From positions 186,001 to 250,000 of the forward strand of contig CAJTYV010000002.1 in the NCBI GenBank assembly GCA_910584195.1: 64,000 nucleotides of DNA. Reading direction: 5' to 3'. Each line of letters opens with the position of its first letter. Position 1 is the first letter of the stretch. Under the pieces are notes generated by a model that saw only the letters and a program-made list of their open reading frames with translations, ran no database searches and was not told the origin of the DNA. The position numbers and the translations under genes were made by a program. Source of the stretch: an uncultured Ruminococcus sp. (GTDB lineage Bacteria > Bacillota > Clostridia > Oscillospirales > Ruminococcaceae). Shown in pieces: positions 44,476 to 53,964 of the stretch.

Positions 44476-47400
44476 ATGAAACTTTTCGGTAATATTTTCA
44501 GCGGACTTTCGGGATATAAAAGCATTCTTGAATGTCTGAAAAAAAACATTTCACCTGTCTCCGTGACAGGTCTTTCACATATACACAGAGCCAACCTTGT
44601 TTCCGCAATGGCAGGAAACAGGGTAATGCTTGTTGTCTCGGGTACAGAGGCAGAAGCAAAAAAATTATGCGATGATATAAACATGATGACAGGCAGTGAT
44701 TCCGCTGTGCTTTTTCCGTCAAGAGAACAGGTCTTTACCCCGGTTGACAGCGCAAATCACGAATACGAATATATGCGGCTCTCAGCTCTTGCAAGAGCAA
44801 TTCACGGCAGATGCGAAGTCATATGCGCAAGCATCGAAGCCGTAATGCAGCCGGTTATACCGCCTGATATACTTATATCTTCTTCCATCGAGCTTTCGGA
44901 AGGTCAGACAATAGATAGAAAAAAGCTATTCTTTGAACTTTCGAAAAACGGTTATCAGCGCTGCGAAAAGGTCGAAGGCGCATCACAGTTTTCCGTTCGC
45001 GGAAGTATTATAGATATTTTTCCGGTGCAGTTTGATCGTCCTGTGCGTATCGAGCTTTGGGACGATACGATCGACAGCATTGCAGAATTTGATACGGATA
45101 CTCAGAGACGTTCAGATGAAACTCTGAAAACCTTGGAGCTTTCCGCGGCAAGCGAACTGCTCTGTGACGGAAACAAGCTTGCCGACTGTCTTGAAGCTCT
45201 TATTAAGAAAGTTCGCGGCAAACATATGGAGCTTGTCCGCGAGCGTCTCGGTTCTGACGTTCAGCGTCTCAGAGCAGGTGAGATACTGCCGCACGGCATG
45301 AAATACTACAGCCTTGCATATAACGGCTTATATACGGTTTTCGATTACATAAACGGAGCAGTTCTTTTCAGCGACTATTCGAGTATCATGGAATCTGCCA
45401 ACGGAGTAATGTCACGTTTCAGCGAAGATGTGAAAATTCTTATGGAGGAAGGTCAGCTCTGCAAAGGTCTTGACAATCTTATTGCAGAACTTCCTCAATT
45501 GCAGATACTTGCCGAAAAAAAATGCTGCTTTTACCTCAGCAATTTTTTACAAGGCGGAGAACATGTTGACTTTCGTCGTATAATCAGCTTTGAGGCTCTT
45601 CAGACAGCCTCATGGGGCGGCGAACTGAAGCCTCTCATGGAAGAACTTTCAGACTATTCCGAAAGGGGTTATAAAATTGTTCTCTGCGCCGGAAGCTCGA
45701 AAACACTTCCCATTATAAAGGAAGATCTGGAAAACAACGGTCTGCCGTGCGATATTGCAAATGACGATTCAGAACCCCGTACAGGACGTGTCTGCCTTAT
45801 ATCGGGCGGACTTAGCGGCGGATTTGAATACCCTGAAATCAAATGCGTTCTTATTGCTCAGGGACGCTCTATGGATTCCAAATCTACCCGAAGCCGCAGA
45901 AAGAAAAAGCCCAAAGCAGAAGAAATACGCTCTCTTTCCGACATTACCGAAGGCGACCTTGTGGTACACAGCAGTCACGGTATAGGACGCTTTATCGGCA
46001 TACGCAAGCTTGAATTCGATGGCGTTACAAAAGATTACATTACCATTCAGTACGCCGGTACTGACAAACTGTACATCCCCGTAACCCAGCTTGACATGGT
46101 ATCAAAATATATCGGTCCCCGTGACGATACGGGTGTAAAACTCACTAAGCTCAGTTCCGGAGACTGGCAGAAGAAAAAAAGCAACGTCCGCCGTGCTGTG
46201 AAAGATATGGCGCAGGAGCTTATTGCTCTGTATGCCAAGCGCGAGCAAAGCGAGGGCTTCGCGTTTTACCCCGATGACGAGATCCAGCATGATTTCGAGG
46301 AACGTTTCCCTTACGTGGAAACCGAAGATCAGCTGACTGCTATCGCTGAAATAAAATCTGATATGGAGCGTTCCAGACCTATGGAAAGACTGCTGTGCGG
46401 AGACGTAGGATTCGGCAAAACGGAGGTTGCTCTGCGTGCCGCTATGAAGTGCGTTCTTTCCGGAAAACAGTGCGCCATTCTTGCGCCCACCACCGTTCTC
46501 GCTTATCAGCATTATCAAACGGCTCTGCGCAGATTTGAGCAGTTTCCCGTAAACATAGAACTTCTAAGCCGTTACCGCACACCGGCTCAACAATCAGAAA
46601 TAATCAGAAAACTTAAGCAGGGCAGAATAGACATACTTATCGGAACACACAAAATAATACAGAAAAGCGTTGTCTTTCATGATCTCGGACTGGCAGTAAT
46701 TGATGAGGAACAGCGTTTCGGAGTTGCCCACAAAGAAAAATTCAAGGAGAGCTTTTCGGGCGTAGATGTGCTTATGCTTTCCGCTACGCCTATTCCGCGA
46801 ACGCTCAACATGGCAATGAGCGGAATCCGCGATATGTCCGTACTTGAAGAACCTCCGCAGGACAGATACCCTGTTCAGACTTACGTTATCGAGTACAACG
46901 CTGCCACTCTCCTACAGGCAATTTCAAGGGAGCTTCGGCGCGGCGGACAGGTCTACTATATCCACAACCGTGTCGAAACTATCGTTTCCTGTGCAGCCAA
47001 ATTACAGGAAATGCTCCCCGAAGCAAGAATCGCATTTGCCCACGGACAAATGAGTCAGGAGGAAATGTCCGATATATGGGAACAGCTTGTTGAGCATGAA
47101 ATAGATATACTGGTCTGCACGACCATTATCGAGACCGGCGTTGACGTTCCGAATGTAAACACTCTTATCATAGAGGACGCCGACCGCTTCGGATTATCTC
47201 AGCTGTATCAGCTCAGAGGACGCGTAGGACGTTCAAACCGCAGAGGCTACGCTTATTTCACATATAAAAGAGATAAAGTCCTTACCGAAATAGCGGCAAA
47301 AAGATTAAGCGCAATGAAAGAATTTACTCGCTTCGGCAGCGGTTTTCGTATAGCTCTCCGCGACCTTGAAATACGCGGCGCCGGAAGTATCTTAGGCGGC

Positions 47401-47934
47401 AGTCAGCACGGTCATATGGAGGCTGTGGGATATGACATGTATCTGCGGCTGCTTTCCGAAGCAATTACCGAGGAAAAAGGCGAAGTTCCCGAAAAAGCTC
47501 CGGAATGTCTTGTTGATATACAAATCGACGCTCACATTCCCGAAAATTACATTTCAAGCCTTAATCAGCGTCTGGAAATCTATAAAAGAATTATGACTAT
47601 CACGGCGGACGAAGATAAATCCGATCTTATAGATGAACTCATTGACCGATACGGAGATCCTCCCAAGGCTGTGATAGGTCTTATAGAAGTTTCCCTGCTG
47701 AGAAACAAGGCGGCACATCTCGGAATTACCGAAATTTCACAGAAAAACGGTCAGATGTATTTCTACACTCAGTACCTCGGTACGTCACAGATCGCCGCGC
47801 TTTCCGCAGCATTCAAGGGTAAGATCACTTTTAACGGCTCCGGAAAATCATATGTTTCTATAAAAATAAACCCCAAAATACTGCCCTTTGAAATGATGAA
47901 AGGCGTTATAAATATTATAGAAAAAGCAAAATAA
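44476..47934 (+). CDS. mfd: Transcription-repair coupling factor Mfd
   Basis: 1152 residues, full length. UvrB-like N-terminal domains (about 1-350), the RNA-polymerase-interaction domain beginning near SDITEGDLVVHSSHGIGRFIGI (about 480-560), an SF2 translocase with Walker A GDVGFGKTEVALRAAM (about 640) and DEEQRFGV, and a C-terminal regulatory domain. It removes RNA polymerase stalled at lesions and recruits UvrA. Confidence 0.97.
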   Translation: MKLFGNIFSGLSGYKSILECLKKNISPVSVTGLSHIHRANLVSAMAGNRVMLVVSGTEAEAKKLCDDINMMTGSDSAVLFPSREQVFTPVDSANHEYEYMRLSALARAIHGRCEVICASIEAVMQPVIPPDILISSSIELSEGQTIDRKKLFFELSKNGYQRCEKVEGASQFSVRGSIIDIFPVQFDRPVRIELWDDTIDSIAEFDTDTQRRSDETLKTLELSAASELLCDGNKLADCLEALIKKVRGKHMELVRERLGSDVQRLRAGEILPHGMKYYSLAYNGLYTVFDYINGAVLFSDYSSIMESANGVMSRFSEDVKILMEEGQLCKGLDNLIAELPQLQILAEKKCCFYLSNFLQGGEHVDFRRIISFEALQTASWGGELKPLMEELSDYSERGYKIVLCAGSSKTLPIIKEDLENNGLPCDIANDDSEPRTGRVCLISGGLSGGFEYPEIKCVLIAQGRSMDSKSTRSRRKKKPKAEEIRSLSDITEGDLVVHSSHGIGRFIGIRKLEFDGVTKDYITIQYAGTDKLYIPVTQLDMVSKYIGPRDDTGVKLTKLSSGDWQKKKSNVRRAVKDMAQELIALYAKREQSEGFAFYPDDEIQHDFEERFPYVETEDQLTAIAEIKSDMERSRPMERLLCGDVGFGKTEVALRAAMKCVLSGKQCAILAPTTVLAYQHYQTALRRFEQFPVNIELLSRYRTPAQQSEIIRKLKQGRIDILIGTHKIIQKSVVFHDLGLAVIDEEQRFGVAHKEKFKESFSGVDVLMLSATPIPRTLNMAMSGIRDMSVLEEPPQDRYPVQTYVIEYNAATLLQAISRELRRGGQVYYIHNRVETIVSCAAKLQEMLPEARIAFAHGQMSQEEMSDIWEQLVEHEIDILVCTTIIETGVDVPNVNTLIIEDADRFGLSQLYQLRGRVGRSNRRGYAYFTYKRDKVLTEIAAKRLSAMKEFTRFGSGFRIALRDLEIRGAGSILGGSQHGHMEAVGYDMYLRLLSEAITEEKGEVPEKAPECLVDIQIDAHIPENYISSLNQRLEIYKRIMTITADEDKSDLIDELIDRYGDPPKAVIGLIEVSLLRNKAAHLGITEISQKNGQMYFYTQYLGTSQIAALSAAFKGKITFNGSGKSYVSIKINPKILPFEMMKGVINIIEKAK

Positions 47935-47992
47935 CCTACTCAAAATCTAATGGGAATTACACAAAAAACGATTTACGAAAGGAAAACATATT

Positions 47993-48898
47993 ATGAACTT
48001 AAAAAAAATAACCGCGGCTTCATCGTTGCTGTTCATGATCGTCATGCTAACAAGCTGCGCTGAAAAGAACTCATCATCATACAATTCTGAATATTCCTCG
48101 TCTTTTTCAAAATCAGAGGATGCAACCGAAGCAGAACTTGAACCGCCAACACCGGCAGAATGCAGCGACCCAAACGCTGTCACCTTTGACGATGGCGACT
48201 TCAGCTTTGCCTCTGTTTTGCTTGACGACCCTGATTCGGCACAGGGAGAACTGGATATAGTTACAGTCAACGGTAATCCCATGCTTAAATTTACCGACAG
48301 CGGCACGAATTTTGCAGACGACACAGTGCAAAAAATAAATTTCGATGCAGCTAAACTGCTCAGCTCCCAGAACTTACCGAAAGTACGTTCAATTGAAATG
48401 GACGTTTACGCTGATGCAACCTCTGACGCATTTGTAAACGAGGACGAGGAAAATGTCGAAGCGCCCGGCTGGATAGGCGGCGGAGGCGGCGCTAACCTTT
48501 CAAATGACAAATGGTATGAGTTTGGAGAATGGGAAGGCGGCGAATATAATTTTAAAATGTCAGGCGCAGTTCACGTTGAACTGAAATTTCTCCTTGCCGA
48601 CAGCGGTCAATGCTGGGACGATACCATGACTGAAGCCGTTTTTCAGATAATGCGATGGGGAGCACAGAACGAGGGCAGTCTTTATGTTGACAATATAATT
48701 TTTAAAGATGAGAACGGCTATTCACTGCCAATAAAAAAATCAGCTGCGGCCGAACCGAAAGAAACTGCTCCAACACAAGACCCTCTCAGCGCAATATTGG
48801 AAAAAGCTGAAGATGATGCGAAAAAATTAGAATCCGCAAAAGAGGAAATTTCACAAATTTTGCAAGACGCTGTGAACAATAAACGCGGGCAAAATTAA
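47993..48898 (+). CDS. Secreted lipoprotein with jelly-roll-like domain
   Basis: 301 residues. Lipobox MLTSCAE (Cys about 20-22), a Ser-rich spacer, a domain of beta-sandwich character (about 60-245) that resembles carbohydrate-binding jelly rolls (VRSIEMDVYAD, LYVDNIIFKDENG), then a charged helical tail (about 250-301). Sugar binding is plausible next to the GH94 gene but not shown. AAAGG precedes the start. Confidence 0.6.
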   Translation: MNLKKITAASSLLFMIVMLTSCAEKNSSSYNSEYSSSFSKSEDATEAELEPPTPAECSDPNAVTFDDGDFSFASVLLDDPDSAQGELDIVTVNGNPMLKFTDSGTNFADDTVQKINFDAAKLLSSQNLPKVRSIEMDVYADATSDAFVNEDEENVEAPGWIGGGGGANLSNDKWYEFGEWEGGEYNFKMSGAVHVELKFLLADSGQCWDDTMTEAVFQIMRWGAQNEGSLYVDNIIFKDENGYSLPIKKSAAAEPKETAPTQDPLSAILEKAEDDAKKLESAKEEISQILQDAVNNKRGQN

Positions 48899-48955
48899 TA
48901 TCAGAACCTGTTAAAGCAGTTTTTTCAATTATTTGTGTAAATTATTATGAAACTA

Positions 48956-48984
48956 TTGCAAAAATCTGAAAAAAATGTTATAAT
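48956..48984 (+). promoter_or_regulatory. Promoter of the GH94 phosphorylase gene
   Basis: TTGCAA (48956-48961), 17 bp, TATAAT (48979-48984). A small hairpin ACCTC/GAGGT follows before the ribosome site AAGGAG. Confidence 0.8.
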
Positions 48985-49034
48985 AAAATTAATATTATAC
49001 CTCTCCCTCTGAGGTAAAAAAGGAGAATAAAAAA

Positions 49035-51431
49035 ATGAATTACGGACACTTTGATCTCGAAAACAAGGAATATGTTATTACTAATCCGGCAACTCCCGCA
49101 CCTTGGGCAAACTATCTCGGCGATCCCGAATACGGCGCAATGATCTCCAACAATGCGGCAGGCTACAGCTTTGTTAAATCCGGAGCTAACGGCAGACTGC
49201 TCCGTTTTCGATTCAACTCCGACATGGCTTTGCCCGGAAGATACGTATATATCCGTGACAATTCCGACGGCGATTACTGGTCGGCTTCATGGCAGCCGGT
49301 AGGCAAGCCCCTTGATAAGTACAAATCAGAATGCCGCCACGGTACGGCTTATACAGTAATTTCTGCTGAATACAGCGATATAAAGTCCGAAGTCACATAC
49401 TACGTTCCATACGGAAAAACTTATGAAGTTTGGCGAACAAAAATTACCAACACAAGTAATAATGAAAGAAATCTTTCGGTTTACGGCTTCTGCGAATTCA
49501 CAAACGAAAATAACTATGAACAGGATCAGGTGAATCTGCAGTATTCTCTTTTTATCACTCGTACCAGCTTTGAAGAAAACAAAATACTACAGCACATCAG
49601 CGAAAATTCGGGCCGTGATGAGACAGGCTCAAATCACTGCGAACGCTTTTTCGGAATGGTAGGCGCTGACATTTCCGCATATAACGGCTCTTTCAGCGAC
49701 TTTATCGGAACTTACAGAACCTATTCAAACCCTATCGCTGTTGAATCCGGCAAATGCAACAACAAAATGAACTACAACTCTAATTCATGCGGCGCTTTGC
49801 AGAGCGACATCACCCTTGCTCCGGGAGAAACAAGAGAACTTATCTATATTGTGGGGCAGCGTGACAACGTTCAGGCAAACGCTATTCTCAGCGAATACAA
49901 AACTGCGGGAAAGGTCGATGCCGAGATCGCGGAACTTAAAAATTTCTGGCACGCTCAGCTCGATAATTTCCAAGTAGAAACGCCGTCCGCCGAGTTCAAC
50001 AACATGATAAACGTCTGGAACGCTTACCAGTGCTTTATCACTTTCATATGGTCAAGAGCCGCTTCGTTCATATACTGCGGTCTCAGAAACGGCTACGGCT
50101 ACCGTGATACGGTTCAGGATATTCAAGGTATAATTCATCTTAACCCTGAAATGGCGGCGGATAAAATACGTTTTATGCTGTCGGCTCAGGTCGATAACGG
50201 CGGCGGTCTGCCTCTTGTTAAGTTCAATCACAACGCAGGTCACGAAAACACCCCCGACGATCCTGAGTACGTCAAGGAAACCGGTCATCCCTCTTACCGT
50301 GCGGACGATGCTTTGTGGCTGTTTCCCACAATTGTTAAATATATCGGTGAAAGCGGCAATAAAGCGTTTCTTGATGAAGTTATCGTTTACGCAAACGGCG
50401 GTGAGGACACGGTATATGAACACCTTAAGAGAGCTATAAAATTCTCAATCGAGCATATGGGCGACCACAATATGCCTGCCGGTCTCCACGCTGACTGGAA
50501 CGATTGTCTACGTTTAGGCGCAAAGGGAGAATCTACTTTTGTGGCATTCCAGCTCTATTACGCTTTGAACGCTATCAAGGAAATGGCGTTTATGAAGCAT
50601 GACGATGAATATATCGCATATATCGGTGAAATTCAGGACAATCTTTCCGAGTCTCTTGAAAAATGCTGGGACGAAGACAGATTTATCCGCGGAATTCGTG
50701 AAGACGGCACTATCGTAGGCGCTAAGCATGATCCCGAAGCTAATATGTGGCTGAACCCACAGTCATGGAGCGTTATATCCGGATTTGCCACTGACGAAGA
50801 AGCTGAAAAAGCAATGAACAGCGTTTATGAAATTCTGAATACGCCCTACGGCGCTAAGCTGCTCGAACCGCCTTATAAAGATCATTATTTTGACGGCGCA
50901 TTAATGCATATTTTCAACGATGACACCAAGGAAAACGGCGGTATTTTCTCCCAGTCGCAGGGATGGCTGATACTCGCTGAAGCTCTTATGGGTCACGGAA
51001 ACCGCGCGTTTGAATATTTTATGGAAACTTCTCCTGCCGCTATGAACGACAAGGCCGAAATACGCGTTATGGAACCTTATGTACATGGTCAATTTACCGA
51101 AAGCAAGGCTTCTCCCTATGAGGGTCGCTCACACGTTCATTGGCTCACAGGTACTGCTTCTACCGTTATGGTCGGATGTGTTGAGGGTATCTGCGGTATG
51201 CGCCCCGATGCCGACGGTCTGCTTATCGCGCCATCTATACCCTCGGAATGGGACGGTTTCAAGATCTCTAAAAACTTCCGCGGAAAGAAACTGAATATTT
51301 GCGTTGATAACTCCGTACACACCGAAAGCGGCGTAAAATCGATAACTTTAAACGGTGAACTTCTTGAAGGCAATTATGTTCCTGCTGACAAACTTACAGA
51401 AATAAATGAAATAAATGTAGTTCTCGGTTAA
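49035..51431 (+). CDS. GH94 disaccharide phosphorylase (cellobiose/chitobiose/cellobionate type)
   Basis: 798 residues without a signal peptide, so cytoplasmic. An N-terminal beta-sandwich (about 1-280) and an alpha/alpha barrel with GYRDTVQDIQG (about 355) and the general-acid Asp in GLHADWNDCLR (about 485) are followed by the GH94 C-terminal barrel cap. It splits a beta-linked disaccharide with phosphate to yield glucose-1-phosphate. The N-terminal region (GDYWSASWQPVGKPLD, ESGKCNN) recalls chitobiose phosphorylase as much as cellobiose phosphorylase, so specificity is left open. It is monocistronic. Confidence 0.88.
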   Translation: MNYGHFDLENKEYVITNPATPAPWANYLGDPEYGAMISNNAAGYSFVKSGANGRLLRFRFNSDMALPGRYVYIRDNSDGDYWSASWQPVGKPLDKYKSECRHGTAYTVISAEYSDIKSEVTYYVPYGKTYEVWRTKITNTSNNERNLSVYGFCEFTNENNYEQDQVNLQYSLFITRTSFEENKILQHISENSGRDETGSNHCERFFGMVGADISAYNGSFSDFIGTYRTYSNPIAVESGKCNNKMNYNSNSCGALQSDITLAPGETRELIYIVGQRDNVQANAILSEYKTAGKVDAEIAELKNFWHAQLDNFQVETPSAEFNNMINVWNAYQCFITFIWSRAASFIYCGLRNGYGYRDTVQDIQGIIHLNPEMAADKIRFMLSAQVDNGGGLPLVKFNHNAGHENTPDDPEYVKETGHPSYRADDALWLFPTIVKYIGESGNKAFLDEVIVYANGGEDTVYEHLKRAIKFSIEHMGDHNMPAGLHADWNDCLRLGAKGESTFVAFQLYYALNAIKEMAFMKHDDEYIAYIGEIQDNLSESLEKCWDEDRFIRGIREDGTIVGAKHDPEANMWLNPQSWSVISGFATDEEAEKAMNSVYEILNTPYGAKLLEPPYKDHYFDGALMHIFNDDTKENGGIFSQSQGWLILAEALMGHGNRAFEYFMETSPAAMNDKAEIRVMEPYVHGQFTESKASPYEGRSHVHWLTGTASTVMVGCVEGICGMRPDADGLLIAPSIPSEWDGFKISKNFRGKKLNICVDNSVHTESGVKSITLNGELLEGNYVPADKLTEINEINVVLG

Positions 51432-51442
51432 TCATTTAAATC

Positions 51443-51471
51443 AAAAACGGAGCTGTTACAGCTCCGTTTTT
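51443..51471 (+). terminator. Terminator after the GH94 gene
   Basis: AAAAACGGAGCTG-t-TACAGCTCCGTTTTT, a strong stem with T-runs on both strands. Confidence 0.9.
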
Positions 51472-51487
51472 GTAGACTTATGCCAAA

Positions 51488-51516
51488 TTGACTTATTGTT
51501 ATATGTGTGTTATAAT
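51488..51516 (+). promoter_or_regulatory. Promoter of the small membrane protein / ArsR gene set
   Basis: TTGACT (51488-51493), 17 bp, TATAAT (51511-51516). The leader contains repeat F in antisense orientation. Confidence 0.75.
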
Positions 51517-51545
51517 ATTATCGCAGTTGATACCTCTCCCCTATG

Positions 51546-51640
51546 CTGTGAACATCTTTTATTCGGTCGGAACGCTTTCTCCGACTTAAAATACGGCTTA
51601 CTTTCGTAAACCGCATGCATTCTAAAACAAAGCTTTGAAA
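51546..51640 (-). repeat. Structured intergenic repeat, copy F (degenerate)
   Basis: On the minus strand: TTTCAAAGC, then hairpin 2 as GGTTTAC-gaaa-GTAAGCC (a T-G pair replaces a C-G pair), hairpin 3 core GTCGGA/TCCGAC, then AAGATGTTC. The order and spacing match copies A-C although the bases have drifted. Hairpin 1 is lost. Confidence 0.65.
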
Positions 51641-51660
51641 TACTGATTGGAGGCGCGATA

Positions 51661-52110
51661 ATGGAATTAATCATTGGATTAATAGTTATAATAATTATCT
51701 GCAAAATTCTCGGAGTAAGCAATTTTGTATTGATTTTAGGCGGATTGGGAATTATAGAGCTTTTAATAATCGCTATGGCGCTCTTTTTCATCTATTATAC
51801 ACTGCATCTTTTCTTTACAAAAAAGAGCGATGCAAACTTTACTAAAATAGATCTGCCGCCAAAGGGAAAATTTAAGGTCGCTTATTATATGATAAACGGT
51901 GAAGAATATCCGTGTATCTTCCCAAAAGAGTCGGGAATCAGCTCAAATCTGTACAAACCCGATAAAACATATAAAGTCAGATTCAGCAAATCACTGAAAA
52001 AGGTTTATGACAAATGGGCGGTAATCACATGTGCTATAGGACTGACATTCAGCATTGCCGCTATAATCACTACTTTAAGTATAATCAAACAGCTTGATTT
52101 ATTTTTGTGA
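51661..52110 (+). CDS. Small membrane protein, unknown function
   Basis: 149 residues with GGAGGCG upstream. Two N-terminal membrane helices (about 3-23 and 26-52), a soluble middle with YYMINGEEYPCIFPKE, and a C-terminal helix (about 121-142). I recognise no family. It ends 10 bp before the ArsR gene and may be under its control. Confidence 0.6.
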   Translation: MELIIGLIVIIIICKILGVSNFVLILGGLGIIELLIIAMALFFIYYTLHLFFTKKSDANFTKIDLPPKGKFKVAYYMINGEEYPCIFPKESGISSNLYKPDKTYKVRFSKSLKKVYDKWAVITCAIGLTFSIAAIITTLSIIKQLDLFL

Positions 52111-52120
52111 GGTGAAATAT

Positions 52121-52468
52121 ATGGAAGAAAATATTTGCGGCTGCCGCATACAGGAGGACATTGTTGAAAAAGTTGCCAAAGTAATGCCGGACGAAGCCGT
52201 ACTCTATGATGCCGCGGAACTGCTGAAAGTTTTCGGAGACTCAACTCGTATCAGAATTATATTTGTACTTGGTCAAAGCGAACTATGCGTATGCGATATA
52301 GCAAAACTTCTTGGAATGACACAGTCAGCTATATCGCATCAATTACGGGTACTTAAGCAGGCTCGGCTCGTTAAGGCACGCAGAAGCGGAAAAACAATTT
52401 TCTATTCCCTGTGCGATGACCACGTACAAAAAATTTTCTACTGTGCTATGGAACATGTAATGGAGTAA
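52121..52468 (+). CDS. ArsR/SmtB-family metal sensor (CadC-like)
   Basis: 115 residues from ATG 52121 (GAGGTGA upstream). The winged-helix domain includes the metal motif ELCVCD (Cys56, Cys58) and N-terminal Cys6 and Cys8, as in the CadC cadmium/lead site. The C-terminal helix has D99-x-H101, H112 and E115, the SmtB-type zinc site with correct spacing. It is a repressor that should release DNA on metal binding. No metal pump gene is adjacent; an amidohydrolase gene follows after 3 bp. Confidence 0.9.
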   Translation: MEENICGCRIQEDIVEKVAKVMPDEAVLYDAAELLKVFGDSTRIRIIFVLGQSELCVCDIAKLLGMTQSAISHQLRVLKQARLVKARRSGKTIFYSLCDDHVQKIFYCAMEHVME

Positions 52469-52471
52469 AAA

Positions 52472-53287
52472 ATGAAGATTTTCGATTTTCACACACATGC
52501 GTTTTCAGAGACTATCGCACAACGTGCAATGGCTTCTCTTTTGGACACAACAAAGCATTCAGATGTTACACGCGATATGAAAGCGTATACCGACGGTACA
52601 ATTTCGGGGCTTAGGCGGCTTATGAACAAAAGCGGAGTGACCTCGGCAATGCTGCTGCCTATAGCGACAAAACCATCCCAGCAGACTACGATCAATAACT
52701 GGGCGGCGGATGTCATGGGAGACGAGTTATTCTGCTGCGGTACGGTTCATCCCGATTCTGAAAACGCTGTCGCCGAGGTTGAACGCATAAGCTCTCTGGG
52801 ACTTTCAGGACTGAAATTTCACTCCGAATATCAGGATTTTCGTCCGGATGAGGAGCGAATGATGCCAATATACCGTAAAGCGGCGGAACTTGGATTGTTC
52901 GTTGTTTTTCACGGTGGCTGGGATCCGTTCGGTAAGGGCGAAATACTGGCAACTCCCCGAAGCTTTGCCAATATTGCAGATAAATTGCCTGAATTAAACA
53001 TTGTTGCGGCACATATGGGCGGAATGAAACTTTTTAATGAAGTTGAGGACTATATTGCCGGCAAATACGGAAACATTTATCTTGATACCGGAGTTGTTGC
53101 TGATTTTATTGACAAAAATCAGCTATTAAGAATTATACGAACACATGGAGCTGATAAAATTTTGTTTGGCAGCGATGCTCCATGGGACGATCCTACCAAA
53201 GAAATTGACATGATAAACGCTCTGCCGCTGACTGACGATGAACGACAGGCAATATACTTCAAAAATGCCGAAAAACTTATATACTAA
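52472..53287 (+). CDS. Amidohydrolase-family metal-dependent hydrolase
   Basis: 271 residues, a TIM-barrel amidohydrolase of the small (amidohydro_2) type. Metal ligands: FDFHTHAF (HxH), His in VVFHGGWDP, His in VAAHMGG, Asp in FGSDAPWDDP. It hydrolyses or decarboxylates a small molecule; the substrate is unknown. It is co-transcribed with the ArsR gene. Its stop codon touches the border of the mobile element at 53287. Confidence 0.85.
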   Translation: MKIFDFHTHAFSETIAQRAMASLLDTTKHSDVTRDMKAYTDGTISGLRRLMNKSGVTSAMLLPIATKPSQQTTINNWAADVMGDELFCCGTVHPDSENAVAEVERISSLGLSGLKFHSEYQDFRPDEERMMPIYRKAAELGLFVVFHGGWDPFGKGEILATPRSFANIADKLPELNIVAAHMGGMKLFNEVEDYIAGKYGNIYLDTGVVADFIDKNQLLRIIRTHGADKILFGSDAPWDDPTKEIDMINALPLTDDERQAIYFKNAEKLIY

Positions 53288-53432
53288 ACACTGTTGCAAC
53301 CCACGCATATCTGTTGGCATATTTTGCCCATAACTACGTTGTCGTTGTCACCATACGACAGTATGCTTTCCTCCTCCGCCTTGTTATGTGAAAAATCTGC
53401 TCAACATCTATTGCGCGGTTTGCAACAGCGTT
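53287..53432. mobile_element. MITE-like element, second type
   Basis: Imperfect inverted ends of about 30 bp (AACACTGTTGCAACCCACGCA against AACGCTGTTGCAAACCGCGCA). Reversed, its core (ACAAGGCG...GAAAGCATACT...GTATGGTGA...CAACG...GGCAAAATATGCC...ATGCG) aligns with the core of the element at 43433, although the ends are unrelated. Confidence 0.65.
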
Positions 53433-53486
53433 CAGTATACAATAAAGCACGTTAACAATTTTTGAAAATTTAATACGCCATTAAAA

Positions 53487-53513
53487 AAGGCTGATCGCAC
53501 AAAGATCAACCTT
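53487..53513. terminator. Terminator after tadA
   Basis: AAGGCTGATC pairs with GATCAACCTT. T-runs follow on both strands. The stem overlaps the last codons of tadA. Confidence 0.8.
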
Positions 53514-53964
53514 CTTTTTTCTTTTGACGAAGATATTTAAAAAAATCAGACAGCTTTTCCGAACATTCATGTTCGCATATTCCGCCGTATACATTTGGTT
53601 TGTGATTATACGGAAAGCTAAACATTTGCTGAACAGATTCAACAGAACCGCTTTTTATGTCATATGCCCCGAAGTAAACGTCCTCAATACGAGAATTAAT
53701 TATAGCTCCGCTGCACATTGGGCAAGGTTCCAAAGTGACATATATAGCGCAATCGGGAAGCCGCCAACCGCCGAGCTTACGACATGCTTCATTAATAGCG
53801 GAAAGTTCCGCATGAGCAAGCGCATTTTTTTCTGATTCACGGCGATTTCTTCCCTCGCCGACAATCTCCCCCGTAGTTTTTTTCACAACTACTGCACCCA
53901 CGGGTACTTCGCCGTTATCAAAAGCCTCCTGAGCAAGCTCTAAGGCACGTTTCATATATTCCAT
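53506..53964 (-). CDS. tadA: tRNA-specific adenosine deaminase TadA
   Basis: 152 residues from ATG 53964 (MEYMKRALELA). Zinc ligands and proton shuttle: LAHAELSAI (HAE) and LEPCPMCSGA (PCxxC). It converts wobble adenosine to inosine in tRNA-Arg(ACG). It starts on the stop codon of the upstream membrane protein gene (TAATG), so translation is coupled. Confidence 0.94.
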   Translation of the reverse strand: MEYMKRALELAQEAFDNGEVPVGAVVVKKTTGEIVGEGRNRRESEKNALAHAELSAINEACRKLGGWRLPDCAIYVTLEPCPMCSGAIINSRIEDVYFGAYDIKSGSVESVQQMFSFPYNHKPNVYGGICEHECSEKLSDFFKYLRQKKKEG

